A stretch of DNA of 64,000 nucleotides from Erythrobacter oryzae (lineage in GTDB: Bacteria > Pseudomonadota > Alphaproteobacteria > Sphingomonadales > Sphingomonadaceae), in the NCBI RefSeq assembly GCF_030271515.1, contig NZ_JASCXI010000002.1:1-64000 (forward strand), in the 5' to 3' direction. The position numbers and the translations under genes were made by a program. The notes beneath the pieces were generated by a model, which did no database searches, was not told where the DNA came from, and was given only the letters and a program-made list of their open reading frames with translations. Of the stretch, positions 44,425-53,219 are shown piece after piece; the stretch's first letter is position 1; each line of letters starts with the position of its first letter.

Positions 44425-44511
44425 TGGTGCGGTCGAGAAGACTCGAACTTCCACGGGCTTTCGCCCACAACGACCTCAACGTTGCGCGTCTACCAGTTCC
44501 GCCACGACCGC
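44425..44511 (-). tRNA. tRNA-Leu(GAG)
   Basis: Read on the minus strand, an 87-base class II tRNA begins GCGGTCG (acceptor 5' arm, 44511-44505) and ends CGACCGC-A-CCA with an encoded CCA (44425-44427). The D-arm is GGCGGAACTGGTAGACGC. The anticodon stem-loop CAACG-TTGAGGT-CGTTG gives GAG, which reads CUC/CUU leucine codons. A long variable arm (GTGGGCGAAAGCCCGT) is diagnostic of leucine. The T-arm has TTCGAGT. Confidence 0.96.
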
Positions 44512-44612
44512 ACTCGGGGTTTGCCGGGGCAGCAAGAAACGCTGGCCCCGCGGTAGGAGGGCGCCCCTAGCAAGGGGTCTGCCCGCGTGCAAGCACTTTG
44601 AGGGATGCCCGC

Positions 44613-44635
44613 AAAAACCCCTTCTTGCGAGGGGT
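44613..44635 (-). terminator. Intrinsic terminator overlapping the stop of the zinc-ribbon gene
   Basis: On the minus strand ACCCC-TCGCAAGAA-GGGGT is followed directly by TTTT. The 5' arm starts at the A of the TGA stop codon (44635). A second small hairpin, CCCCT-AGCA-AGGGG, lies at 44564-44577 before the tRNA gene. Confidence 0.7.
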
Positions 44636-45672
44636 CAGCGGTGCGCCCAGCCGATCGCGGCACCGGCGGCGCCGGCGGGAATGTCGGTGATCGCCTCGGT
44701 CACGGTGACGGTTTCGCCCGGGGCGAGGCGGCGCTTGGAGGGCACCACTTCCCAATCGCCGATCGGCCGCTCGCGCCGGTCGGAGAACACCACCAGCAGC
44801 TTGGGCACATCGAGGCTCTCGCTCGCGGTGTTGCTGATCGTGCCGCGCACCCGGAAGATTTCCTGCCCGTTCTCGAGCGTTTCCTTCTTCTGCTCGCCTC
44901 TGGGGAAATCGAGCTTCAGCTCCGGCCGGCCGATCCCGAAGGTGGGGCGCTGGAGCGGGAGCCATTCGGGCAGGCCGTAGTAATTGACCGCGAACGCGGT
45001 GCCGCCTGCCAGCGCCGCGAAGATGATCACCGCGATGGTCCACATCCGCGCCGGATTGCGGCGGCGGGTGAAGGGCGCGCGGTAATCGAATTGCGAGCCG
45101 TCCTCGCCGTCCTCCTCGTCATCCCCGGCATAGGGCGCGGGGTCGCCGAAAGGAGGATCGGCGTAGTCCTCCTCCGCCTCGGCGGACGGATCGGGGAAGG
45201 CGGGGACCGGCGCGGGCTCGGGCGCGGCGCGCTCAACGGGGGGCGGCGCGGTTTCGGGCTGGCCCTGCGCATTGAGCCCGCGGCGCAGCGCGCGCATCGC
45301 GAGCGAGGCATCGGCGTCATCGTAATCCGCGCCGGCCGGGCTGCTGCCGGTGGGCTCGGGCGTGCGCCAGTGGCTGATCGAGGGACCATCGCGCTGCGGT
45401 TCGGGCGCAGGTTCGGGTGCGGCGCGCTCGACCGGAGGAGGTGGCGGCGGAGGCGGCGGCGGAGGCGGCGGGGGTGGCGGAGGAGCAGCCACAGGCTCGA
45501 CCGCGGGGGCCTGCGGGGGCGGCGCCTGCGGTGCAGGGGCAAGCGGAAGCTCGGGCGGATCCTGATACCAGCTGTGCTTGCACTTGGCGCAGCGCACGGT
45601 GCGCCCCTCGCTGCCGATGGCAGCGTCGGGGACCGCATAGCGGGTGCCGCAGGCTGGGCAGGCGATAATCAT
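44635..45672 (-). CDS. Zinc-ribbon (MJ0042-type) membrane protein with DUF3426-like end
   Basis: A 345-residue protein. It opens [18 protein letters not shown] and continues [12 protein letters not shown], an MJ0042-type zinc ribbon with two CxxC pairs. A proline-rich linker follows with 17 consecutive prolines at about 69-85, then acidic low-complexity sequence, one membrane helix (about 212-232, [19 protein letters not shown]) and a C-terminal domain resembling DUF3426 ([20 protein letters not shown]). The ribbon would be cytoplasmic and the end domain periplasmic. It diverges from ftsE, an arrangement I know from other Sphingomonadales. The function is unknown. An upstream ATG would add 12 residues. 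Confidence 0.85.
   Translation of the reverse strand: MIIACPACGTRYAVPDAAIGSEGRTVRCAKCKHSWYQDPPELPLAPAPQAPPPQAPAVEPVAAPPPPPPPPPPPPPPPPPVERAAPEPAPEPQRDGPSISHWRTPEPTGSSPAGADYDDADASLAMRALRRGLNAQGQPETAPPPVERAAPEPAPVPAFPDPSAEAEEDYADPPFGDPAPYAGDDEEDGEDGSQFDYRAPFTRRRNPARMWTIAVIIFAALAGGTAFAVNYYGLPEWLPLQRPTFGIGRPELKLDFPRGEQKKETLENGQEIFRVRGTISNTASESLDVPKLLVVFSDRRERPIGDWEVVPSKRRLAPGETVTVTEAITDIPAGAAGAAIGWAHR
45434..45486. repeat. GGC/GGA trinucleotide tract coding for polyproline
   Basis: About 17 codons of a GGC/GGA/GGG/GGT mix on the plus strand encode the 17-proline run of the zinc-ribbon protein on the minus strand. The third-base changes (GGA, GGT, GGG) interrupt it, which lowers slippage. Polyproline of this length normally needs elongation factor P for translation. 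Confidence 0.85.
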
Positions 45673-45839
45673 GTCACAATCGGCAATAGTCCTCGCGTTT
45701 TTTCGCACAAGAGCGCGTGCGGCACATGCCCGTATTTACCCTCTGTTTTCCACATTGCGGGGGCTAAATCGTCGCTCCGGGCCGTTGTCGGTCGATCTGC
45801 GGCTTTCCCGCCGCCCGCCCCCCTGTTAGGTGCGCCTGC

Positions 45840-46571
45840 ATGAGCGAAAACCTCGCGGGCCATGTGAAATTCGACAATGTCGGGCTGCGCTACGGCACCG
45901 ACCCCGAGGTGCTGAGCAACCTCAGCTTCACGCTCTACCCCGGCAGCTTCTACTTCCTCACCGGCGCGAGCGGCGCCGGCAAGACCAGCCTGCTGAAGAT
46001 GCTCTACCTCGCGCAGGCGCCTTCGCGCGGGGCGATCCGGATGTTCGGGCAGGATCTGGTGACGATGCCGCGCAGCCGCCTGCCCGAGCTGCGCCGCCAT
46101 CTTGGCGTGGTGTTCCAGAACTTCCGCCTCGTCCCCTACCTCACCGCCTTCGACAATGTCGCCCTGCCGCTGCGGCTGGCGGGGACCGAGGAGAAGAAGG
46201 TCCAGCGCGCGGTCGGCGACATGCTCGAATGGGTCGGCCTCGCGCACCGCGCCCATGCCGTGCCGCCCACCATGTCGGGGGGCGAACAGCAGCGCGTCGC
46301 CATCGCCCGCGCGGTGATCGCGCGGCCCAGGATGCTGATCGCCGACGAGCCGACCGGCAACGTCGACCCGGACATGGCGCTGAAGCTGCTGCGGCTGTTC
46401 GAGGCCTTGAACAACCGCGTCGGCACCACGGTGGTGGTCGCGACCCACGACGTGCACTTGCTGAAGAAGGTCCCGGATTCGCTCATCATGCGGCTCCACA
46501 AGGGCCAGCTCTCCGACCCCACCGGCGCGCTGCGCTATCCCCCCAAACCGGGCGGGAGCAGCGCGCCATGA
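45840..46571 (+). CDS. ftsE: Cell-division ABC transporter ATPase FtsE
   Basis: A 243-residue ABC ATPase with Walker A GASGAGKTS (42-50), Q-loop VVFQNFRLVPYLTAFDNV, signature MSGGEQQRVAIARA, Walker B LIADEPTGNVD and switch His in VVVATHDVHL. LVPYLTAFDNVALPLRLAG is characteristic of FtsE. FtsEX at the division site controls periplasmic cell-wall hydrolases through FtsX. It heads an operon with ftsX and overlaps it by four bases (ATGA). The 167-base region to the divergent zinc-ribbon gene should hold both promoters. Confidence 0.95.
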   Translation: MSENLAGHVKFDNVGLRYGTDPEVLSNLSFTLYPGSFYFLTGASGAGKTSLLKMLYLAQAPSRGAIRMFGQDLVTMPRSRLPELRRHLGVVFQNFRLVPYLTAFDNVALPLRLAGTEEKKVQRAVGDMLEWVGLAHRAHAVPPTMSGGEQQRVAIARAVIARPRMLIADEPTGNVDPDMALKLLRLFEALNNRVGTTVVVATHDVHLLKKVPDSLIMRLHKGQLSDPTGALRYPPKPGGSSAP

Positions 46572-47509
46572 GCAGCCTCCCCCCGCTCCCCGCCGAGGCC
46601 GAGGAGGGCGAACCCGCCCTCGAGCGTCCGAAAGGGCGCGCCGCCGCGCGGCTGCTGCCCCCGCAGCGCCTGACCGGCCCGATCCCCTGGATGATCGCGA
46701 TCCTGATCGCGCTGGTGGTGATCGCGGCCGCCGGCGGCCTCGCGCTGCGCAACCTCTCCAATGCGGCCAGTTCCAGCCTGTCGAGCGCGGTGAGCGTGCA
46801 GGTGATCGAGCCCAACCCCGATCTGCGCGCCGACCGGACCGCCGCCGCGGTCAAGGTTCTCACCGGCCTGCCCGGCGTCACTGCGGTGCGCACGGTGCCC
46901 GAGGCGGAGCTGGTCGCGATGCTCGAGCCGTGGCTGGGCGCGGGGGCTTCCAGCGGCGACGTGCCGATCCCGGCGCTGATCGACGTCGAACTCGCCGAGA
47001 GCGCGGGGCCGGCCGAGGTCGCGCGGATCGCGGAAGCGGTGAAGGCGCAGGTGCCCGGCAGTCGGGTCGACGCGCAGGGCGATTTCCTCGTCCCCGTCAA
47101 CGACGCGCTGGTCGCGGTGCAATGGCTGGTGTTCGCGGTCGCGGTGATGGTCGCGCTGGCGACCGCGGCGGCGGTGTGGCTGGCAGCGAAGAACGCCTTT
47201 GTGGCGGCGCGCGACACCGTCGAGATCATGCACCTCTTGGGCGCCAGCGATCGCCAGATCGCCGCGGTGTTCCTGCGCGACGTGCTGCGCGAGGCGGTGC
47301 TCGGCGCGGCTTTGGGCGCAGGGATCGGGGTCGCGGCGGTGTGGCTGCTCGGCCAGCAATTCGCCGCGCTGGGTAGCGGGATGGTGAGCGGCGGGGTGTT
47401 GACGCTCACCGACTGGCTGGTGATCGGCGCGGTTCCGCTGGCAGGCGTGCTGCTGGCGGGCCTGACCGCGCGCATCACCATTGCACTGGCCCTCAAGGAC
47501 ATGCTCTAG
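46568..47509 (+). CDS. ftsX: Cell-division membrane protein FtsX
   Basis: A 313-residue protein with a cytoplasmic N-terminus, a first membrane helix (about 40-62), a periplasmic domain (about 65-180, VSVQVIEPNPDLRADRTAAAV) and three further helices (about 185-205, 235-260, 285-305). The FtsX/MacB-like segment DTVEIMHLLGASDRQIAAVFLRDV is diagnostic (key part IMHLLGASD). It forms the FtsEX complex with the coupled ftsE gene. The periplasmic domain would engage an amidase activator or hydrolase, which is not encoded nearby. Confidence 0.93.
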   Translation: MSSLPPLPAEAEEGEPALERPKGRAAARLLPPQRLTGPIPWMIAILIALVVIAAAGGLALRNLSNAASSSLSSAVSVQVIEPNPDLRADRTAAAVKVLTGLPGVTAVRTVPEAELVAMLEPWLGAGASSGDVPIPALIDVELAESAGPAEVARIAEAVKAQVPGSRVDAQGDFLVPVNDALVAVQWLVFAVAVMVALATAAAVWLAAKNAFVAARDTVEIMHLLGASDRQIAAVFLRDVLREAVLGAALGAGIGVAAVWLLGQQFAALGSGMVSGGVLTLTDWLVIGAVPLAGVLLAGLTARITIALALKDML

Positions 47510-47519
47510 GGCGATTGCA

Positions 47520-48050
47520 ATGATCCGCCGCGCAATCTCTCTGGCCGTTCTGGTCTGGGCCCTCGGGTTCCTGTGGTTCGTGGTGTTCCTGCCGCGGCCC
47601 TCGCAAGGGGTGAAGACCGACGCGGTGATCGCGCTGACCGGCGGCCCGGGGCGGATCGCGCGCGGCCTCGCGGTGCTTGACCGCGGGCTGGCGAAGAAGA
47701 TGCTGGTGAGCGGGGTCGACAAGGAAGTGCGCCCGCAGGAATTCGCCGCCCAGTTCGGCGTCTCGCCCAAGACCATGGCGTGCTGCGTCACCCTTGGCTT
47801 CGCCGCTGTCGACACCCGCTCCAACGCTTCGGAGACCGCCAAGTGGGTGGCGCAGAACGAGGTCCGCTCCTTGCGCCTCGTCACCACCGACTGGCACATG
47901 CGCCGCGCCGCTGCGGAGCTTGACCGCACCCTCCCCGACCACGTCACCGTGATCCGCGACGCGGTGCCCTCGCAGCCCGACCTCGGCACGCTGTTCCTCG
48001 AATATCACAAGCTGATCGCGAGCCGCGCGGCAGGCATGGTCGACCTTTGA
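47520..48050 (+). CDS. YdcF/SanA-family (DUF218) membrane-anchored protein
   Basis: A 176-residue protein with one N-terminal membrane helix (about 5-25) and a DUF218 domain. The core reads TDAVIALTGGPGRIARGLAVLDRG, then KKMLVSGVDKEV, TRSNASETAKWV and LRLVTTDWHMRRAAAELDR. T-G-G, the N-x-x-E-N/T motif (here SNASET) and T-x-x-x-H-M-x-R are DUF218 features. Members affect envelope integrity, and a few bind S-adenosylmethionine, but the reaction is not established. It follows ftsX by ten bases and overlaps the acyltransferase gene by four. Confidence 0.87.
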   Translation: MIRRAISLAVLVWALGFLWFVVFLPRPSQGVKTDAVIALTGGPGRIARGLAVLDRGLAKKMLVSGVDKEVRPQEFAAQFGVSPKTMACCVTLGFAAVDTRSNASETAKWVAQNEVRSLRLVTTDWHMRRAAAELDRTLPDHVTVIRDAVPSQPDLGTLFLEYHKLIASRAAGMVDL

Positions 48051-48739
48051 GAACCCTGCTGGCGGCCCTGCGCTCCCTCGTGTTCTACGTGCTGTTCTAT
48101 GGCGGCAGCGCGGCGCTGGTGGTCGCCTCGGTGGTGGCGGTGGCGGCGCGGCCCGGCTGGCTGCGCGGCATCGTCGCGCGCTGGGGGCGCTGGCACCTGT
48201 GGTGCGTCGAGAGCCTGCTCGGGATCGAGGTGGTGCTCGAGGGCGCGCTGCCCGACGGCCCCGTCCTGATCGCGGTCAAGCACGAGGCTTTTTTCGAGGC
48301 GATCGACACACCCCGCCTGTTCGCCTTCCCCGCGGTGTTCGCCAAGCAGGAGCTGTTCCGCATCCCCGGCTGGGGCTACTCCGCGCACGTCTACGGCCTC
48401 ATCCCCGTCGCGCGCGAGGAGGGCGCCAAGGCGCTGCGCCAGATGATCGCCAGCGCGAAGGAGCGCGCCGAGGCGGGCCGCCCGCTGGTGATCTTCCCCG
48501 AGGGCACCCGCGTCCCCCACGGCGCGAGGCCGCCGCTCCAGGCGGGGTTCGCCGGGCTCTACAAGCTGCTGCGCCTGCCGGTGGTGCCGATCGCGGTGAA
48601 CAGCGGCCGGCTCTACCACGCCGCGGTGAAACGCCCGGGCCGGATCACCTACAAGGTCGGCGAGACCATCCCCGCGGGGCTCTCCCGCGAGGAGATCGAG
48701 GCGCGGGTGCACATGGCGATCAACGCGCTGAACTCCTAG
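48047..48739 (+). CDS. 1-acyl-sn-glycerol-3-phosphate acyltransferase (PlsC-like)
   Basis: A 230-residue acyltransferase with an N-terminal membrane helix (about 8-32). Motif I is H79-E-A-F-F-E84, i.e. H-x4-E rather than the textbook H-x4-D, in the setting AVKHEAFFEAI. Motif II is GLIPVARE, motif III FPEGTR, and motif IV VPIAVNSG. It would acylate lysophosphatidate in phospholipid synthesis at the inner membrane, or a related lipid. It starts at TTG 48047 overlapping the ydcF-like stop (TTGA); no ATG is available near. It ends the ftsEX transcript. Confidence 0.9.
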   Translation: MRTLLAALRSLVFYVLFYGGSAALVVASVVAVAARPGWLRGIVARWGRWHLWCVESLLGIEVVLEGALPDGPVLIAVKHEAFFEAIDTPRLFAFPAVFAKQELFRIPGWGYSAHVYGLIPVAREEGAKALRQMIASAKERAEAGRPLVIFPEGTRVPHGARPPLQAGFAGLYKLLRLPVVPIAVNSGRLYHAAVKRPGRITYKVGETIPAGLSREEIEARVHMAINALNS

Positions 48740-48841
48740 GTGAAAACCCGTAGCCATCGGGGACGGGTGCAGAAAATTAAGCAATTTGCAACGAAGGGAA
48801 CCTAGCCCTCGGGCGTTAAAGCATCGAGGGGGTAGGGTCGC

Positions 48842-50635
48842 ATGTATCTCGCAGATGACGAAGCTGAAGCGCCGCGGCCGGTCGAGGGCGGGCCGGCGGT
48901 CGATGCGGCGGCGGTCAAGCCGCTTGCCGCGGGCGCACTGGCGCTGGCCGCGGCGGCCTGCGGCGGGGGCGGCAGCAGCGGCGGCGGCGGCACGGGCGGG
49001 GGCGGTCCGCCGGTCACCGTGCTCAAGCCGCAGACCGATGCCGAGGCGGCGCGTTTCCTGCTCCAGGCCTCGCTCTCGGCCTCGCCCGGCGCGATCAGCG
49101 AACTGCGCAGCGAAGGCTACGTCGCCTGGCTCAACCGCCAGATGGGCACCGACAACAGCCAGACCGGCGCCGCCTTCCTCAACGCGCGCGGGTTCGACCA
49201 GGTCACCGCCGCGCGTTACTACGACGGCACGATCACCGGCGATTACATGATCTGGTCGCAGCTGCTCTCGGGCGGCAACCCGGTGCGCAAGCGCATCGCC
49301 TTCGCGCTGTCCGAGTTTTTCGTCGTCTCGCTCACCGGCATCGACATGGTCTGGCGCGCCCCCGCGATCGCGGCCTACTGGGACACGCTCAACGCCCGCG
49401 CCTTCGGCAATTTCCGCGACCTGCTGCAGGACATCACGCTCAACCCGGCGATGGGCGTGTTCCTCAACACCCGCGGCAACCGCCGCGCCGACGCCTCGGG
49501 CCGCGTGCCCGACGAAAACTACGCCCGCGAGGTGATGCAGCTGTTCACCATCGGCCTGTTCGAACTGAACGCCGACGGCACGCTGCGGACCAACGGCGGC
49601 AACCCGATCGAGACCTACACAAGCGCGGACGTGAGCAACCTCGCGCGGGTGTTCACCGGCTACGATTTCGACCGCGCGGGCCTTGCCTTCACCACCGAGG
49701 TGGGCGGCACGCGCCAGATCATCGATCCCGCCTATGCCCGCCGGCCGATGACTGCCGATCCGACCCGCTGGGTGCCGGCGCGCACCACCGGGTTCCATTC
49801 GCCCGAGGCCAAGACCTTCCTCGGCCTCACCATCCCGGCGAACACCAATGCCGCCGACAGCCTGCGGCTCGCGCTCGACCACCTGTTCAACCACCCCAAT
49901 GTCGGCCCGTTCTTCGGCAAGCAGATGATCCAGCGGCTGGTGACCAGCAACCCCTCGCCCGCCTATGTCGGCCGGGTCGCGGCGGTGTTCGCCAACAACG
50001 GGCAGGGCCGGCGCGGGGACCTCGCGGCGGTGTTCCGGGCGATCCTGACCGACCCCGAGGCGCTCGACGCGGCGGGTCTTGCCAACCCCAATTTCGGCAA
50101 GCTGCGCGAACCCGTGCTGCGCTACGCCCAGCTCGCCCGCACCTTCGGGGCGCGCTCGAGCAGCGGCAACTGGCAGGTGGGCGACCTCAGCGATCCGGCG
50201 AACGGCCTCGGGCAGAGCCCGCTGCGCAGCCCGTCGGTGTTCAACTTCTTCCGCCCGGGCTACTTCCCGGCCAATACCGAAATCGCCAACCGCAGTCTGC
50301 TCGCCCCCGAATTCCAGCTGGTCAACGAGACCTCGGTGGCGGGCTATATCAACTTCCTCGAGCGCGCCATCACCGGCGGCCGCGCGCCGGTGGCCGACAT
50401 CACGCTCGATTTCTCCGCCGAGATCGCCATCGCGCAGGACAGCGCCGCGCTGCTCGACCGGCTCGATCTGCTGCTGACCGGCCGCCAGCTCAGCCAAAGC
50501 GTGCGCGACACGGTGCGCGCGGCGATGGAGGATGTGGCGCTGACCGCCACTTCGACCAATGCCGAAAAGCTGCGGCGGGTGCAGATCGGGGTCGCGCTGA
50601 TCCTCGCATCGACCGACTATCTGGTTCAGAAATAA
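48842..50635 (+). CDS. DUF1800 domain protein
   Basis: A 597-residue protein. An N-terminal Ala-rich hydrophobic stretch ending LAAAACGGGGSSGGGG (about 27-46) looks like an atypical lipoprotein or membrane anchor. It is preceded by an unusually long acidic stretch of about 25 residues. The DUF1800 body (about 65-595) shows AARFLLQASLSASPG, VAWLNRQMG, NPVRKRIAFALSEFFV, the central NYAREVMQLFTIGLFELN, EVSNLARVFTGYD-like DVSNLARVFTGYDFD, and SPSVFNFFRPGYFP. It is followed 19 bases later by its usual partner, a DUF1501 gene. The pair is exported in many bacteria and its function is unknown. Confidence 0.88.
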   Translation: MYLADDEAEAPRPVEGGPAVDAAAVKPLAAGALALAAAACGGGGSSGGGGTGGGGPPVTVLKPQTDAEAARFLLQASLSASPGAISELRSEGYVAWLNRQMGTDNSQTGAAFLNARGFDQVTAARYYDGTITGDYMIWSQLLSGGNPVRKRIAFALSEFFVVSLTGIDMVWRAPAIAAYWDTLNARAFGNFRDLLQDITLNPAMGVFLNTRGNRRADASGRVPDENYAREVMQLFTIGLFELNADGTLRTNGGNPIETYTSADVSNLARVFTGYDFDRAGLAFTTEVGGTRQIIDPAYARRPMTADPTRWVPARTTGFHSPEAKTFLGLTIPANTNAADSLRLALDHLFNHPNVGPFFGKQMIQRLVTSNPSPAYVGRVAAVFANNGQGRRGDLAAVFRAILTDPEALDAAGLANPNFGKLREPVLRYAQLARTFGARSSSGNWQVGDLSDPANGLGQSPLRSPSVFNFFRPGYFPANTEIANRSLLAPEFQLVNETSVAGYINFLERAITGGRAPVADITLDFSAEIAIAQDSAALLDRLDLLLTGRQLSQSVRDTVRAAMEDVALTATSTNAEKLRRVQIGVALILASTDYLVQK

Positions 50636-50654
50636 GGCTCGGGGGACGCGGGAC

Positions 50655-52106
50655 ATGATGATCGGCAAGAGCATCGCAATCGAACGGCGCGCCTTCCTGA
50701 AGCGCAGCGCGCAGCTGGCGATGATGGGGGGCGCGGCCTCCTATGCGCTCGATCTGGCAGGGCTGGCAGAGGCGGCGGCCTTCAGCAATTCGGGCGGCTA
50801 CAAGGCGCTGGTCTGCGTGTTCCTGTATGGCGGAAACGACTACGGCAACACGCTGATCCCCTTCGATGCGGCCAATTACGCGCGCTATGCCGCGATCCGC
50901 GGAACGGCAGGCTCGGAGGAAGCGTCCGGCATCGCGCTGGCCCGCAATGCGCTGGCGAACACCGTGCTCGCGACGCCCTCCGACCAGCGGCTGACCGACG
51001 ACATCACCTACGCGCTTGCTCCCACCATGCCGCGCCTCAAGGCGCTGTTCGATGGCGGCGCGATGGCCCCGCTGCTCAATGTCGGCCCGCTGATCGCCCC
51101 GCTGACGCGCGCGCAATATGATGCGGGCGTGGTGCCGCGCCCGGCCAAGCTGTTCTCTCACAACGACCAGCAATCGACCTGGCAGAGCTCGCAGCCCGAA
51201 GGTTCGCGCACCGGCTGGGGCGGGCGGATGGCCGATCTGGCGCTGACTTCGAACACCAATGCGATGTTCACCGCGATCAATGCCACGGGCAATGCGGTGT
51301 TCCTGAGCGGGCAGACGGCGGTGCCCTATCAGGTCTCGCCGAATGGCGCGACGCTCTACAACCCCTTGCAGACCGGGCGGCTGTTCGCCTCCGCCGCCGC
51401 CTCGCAGGCGCTCGGCACCCTGCTGCGCAGCGCATCGGGCAATGTCTTTGCCGCCGACTATGCGCAGGTGAACAGCCGCTCGATCGAGTATGGCGCCTTC
51501 GTCAACGACGCGCTGAGCGGCGTGACGGTCAATACCAGCTTCGGCAGCGGAAACCGGCTCGCCGACCAGCTGCGGGTGGTCGCCCGGCTGATTGCCGCGC
51601 GCGGGCGGCTGGGGGTGACGCGGCAGGTGTTCCTCGTCTCGCTCGGCGGGTTCGACAACCATGACGGGTTGATCGGCACGCACGAGGGGCTGCTCGGCCA
51701 GGTCGATTTCGCGATGGACGCCTTCTACCGCGCCACTGTGGAGCTGGGCGTGGCGAATAATGTCACGACCTTCACCGCTTCGGATTTCGGGCGCACCCTG
51801 TCCTCGAACGGCGACGGGTCGGATCACGGATGGGGCGGGCACCACTTCATTGTCGGCGGCGGCGTGCGCGGCGGGCGGTTCTATGGCCGCGCGCCACAGG
51901 TGTCGGTGACGAGCAACGACCAGGTCGGGCAGGGGCGGCTGCTGCCTGCGGTCTCGGTCGACGAGCTGTCCTCGACGCTGGGCCTGTGGTTCGGGGTGGC
52001 GCCGTCGGAACTGCCTTCGGTCGCGCCCAATATCGGGCGTTTTGCCTCGCCGGATCTCGGCTTCATGAAGCCTGCGCAGACAGCGGTGGCGGCGGCGGCG
52101 AAGTAG
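50655..52106 (+). CDS. DUF1501 Tat-exported protein
   Basis: A 483-residue protein with a twin-arginine signal (ERRAFLKRSAQLAMMGGAA). The body fits DUF1501, a sulfatase/alkaline-phosphatase-like fold: VCVFLYGGNDYGNTLIP, SHNDQQSTWQS, LGGFDNHDG, TASDFGRTLSSNGDGSDHGWGGHHF (key part SDHGWGGHHF). Conserved Asp/His clusters (GGNDYGN, DNH, SDHGWGGHH) may bind metal. GGGG precedes the ATG; a second ATG one codon later is equally usable. It pairs with the DUF1800 gene upstream. After it, 204 bases to tyrC hold no recognisable gene. Confidence 0.9.
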   Translation: MMIGKSIAIERRAFLKRSAQLAMMGGAASYALDLAGLAEAAAFSNSGGYKALVCVFLYGGNDYGNTLIPFDAANYARYAAIRGTAGSEEASGIALARNALANTVLATPSDQRLTDDITYALAPTMPRLKALFDGGAMAPLLNVGPLIAPLTRAQYDAGVVPRPAKLFSHNDQQSTWQSSQPEGSRTGWGGRMADLALTSNTNAMFTAINATGNAVFLSGQTAVPYQVSPNGATLYNPLQTGRLFASAAASQALGTLLRSASGNVFAADYAQVNSRSIEYGAFVNDALSGVTVNTSFGSGNRLADQLRVVARLIAARGRLGVTRQVFLVSLGGFDNHDGLIGTHEGLLGQVDFAMDAFYRATVELGVANNVTTFTASDFGRTLSSNGDGSDHGWGGHHFIVGGGVRGGRFYGRAPQVSVTSNDQVGQGRLLPAVSVDELSSTLGLWFGVAPSELPSVAPNIGRFASPDLGFMKPAQTAVAAAAK

Positions 52107-52310
52107 GATCGGGGGCGGGTTTGCGTCTGTAATATCAGCGCTTTCCTACCCCGTTCCGGCCTGTCATTGTCGTGCGCATGGCCCGCCCGATCGCCCGCCT
52201 TTACGCCGCAGCCCCGCCTTCGGGGGCCTGCGCGCGACGGCCGCTTTTCCGCCCCTGGACAGTGTCTCATGTGTCTCCAACAGGCCTGAGCCTGAACGGA
52301 GCGGCGGCGG

Positions 52311-53219
52311 TCAGGCTCCGTGCTCGCGGCCGAAGTCGGGCCGCTCGTCGTCCTGGCCCTGCTCGATCACCGCGCGGCGGATGGCGCGGGTGCGGGTGAA
52401 GAGGTCGAACAGCGTGTCGCCGTCGCCCGAGCGGATGGCGCGCTGGAGCGCGGTGAGGTCCTCGGTGAAGCGGCCAAGCATCTCGAGCACGGCGCCCCGG
52501 TTGGTGAGGAACACGTCGCGCCACATCACGGGGTCGGAGGCGGCGATGCGGGTGAAGTCGCGGAAGCCCCCTGCGGAGTACTTGATGACCTCGCTTTGCG
52601 TGACGTCCTCGAGGTCGGAGGCGGTGCCGACGATGGTGTAGGCGATGAGGTGCGGGATGTGGCTGGTGACGGCGAGGACGAGGTCGTGGTGGGCGGCGTC
52701 CATCAGCTCGACCTTGGAGCCCAACTGCGTCCAGAAGTCGGAGAGGGCTTCGAGCGCGGCCGGGTCGCAGCCTTCGGGCGGGGTGATGATGCACCAGCGC
52801 CCGGCGAACAGGGTGGCGAAGCCCGCGTCCGGCCCGGACTGCTCGGTGCCTGCCACGGGGTGGGCGGGGATAACGGTGGCTCCGGGGAGCGCCTCGGCCA
52901 GCGCCTCGGCGACCGCGGCCTTAGAGGAGCCGACGTCGCTGACGATGGCGTGGGGCGCGAGGCCGGGGGCGATGGCGCGGGCAGCGTCGGCCATGGCGCC
53001 GACAGGGACGCAGAGGATGACGAGGTCGGCGTCTGCCACGGCGGCCTCGGCGGTGTCGTGGACGGTCTCGACCAGCCCCCGCTCGGCGGCGCGCTGGCGG
53101 ACGGCGGGGTCGCGGTCCCAGCCGGTGGTGGCAACGGCAAGCCCGCGGGCCTTGACCGCGAGGCCGATGGAGCCGCCCAGCAGGCCAAGGCCGATGATGG
53201 CGAGGCGCTGGATGCTCAT
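52311..53219 (-). CDS. tyrC: Cyclohexadienyl (prephenate/arogenate) dehydrogenase
   Basis: A 302-residue dehydrogenase of tyrosine synthesis. The NAD(P) motif is IIGLGLLGGSIGLAVKARG (10-19 core). The catalytic region shows VPVGAM, SDVGSSK, the signature PAHPVAGTEQSGPDAG, and helical segments with HHDLVLAVTSHIPHLIAY (key part TSHIPHL). GGFRDFTRIAASDPVMWRD is also conserved. The start overlaps the hisC stop (ATGA). The hisC-tyrC pair recalls Zymomonas mobilis, where a broad-specificity imidazole acetol phosphate aminotransferase lies next to cyclohexadienyl dehydrogenase. Preference for prephenate or arogenate cannot be read from sequence. Confidence 0.93.
   Translation of the reverse strand: MSIQRLAIIGLGLLGGSIGLAVKARGLAVATTGWDRDPAVRQRAAERGLVETVHDTAEAAVADADLVILCVPVGAMADAARAIAPGLAPHAIVSDVGSSKAAVAEALAEALPGATVIPAHPVAGTEQSGPDAGFATLFAGRWCIITPPEGCDPAALEALSDFWTQLGSKVELMDAAHHDLVLAVTSHIPHLIAYTIVGTASDLEDVTQSEVIKYSAGGFRDFTRIAASDPVMWRDVFLTNRGAVLEMLGRFTEDLTALQRAIRSGDGDTLFDLFTRTRAIRRAVIEQGQDDERPDFGREHGA

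Noticed and set aside
48797..48818. GGAAC...CGTT, resembling a general stress (EcfG) promoter before the DUF1800 gene
   Set aside because: The spacer is 12 bases; the known class needs 16-17.
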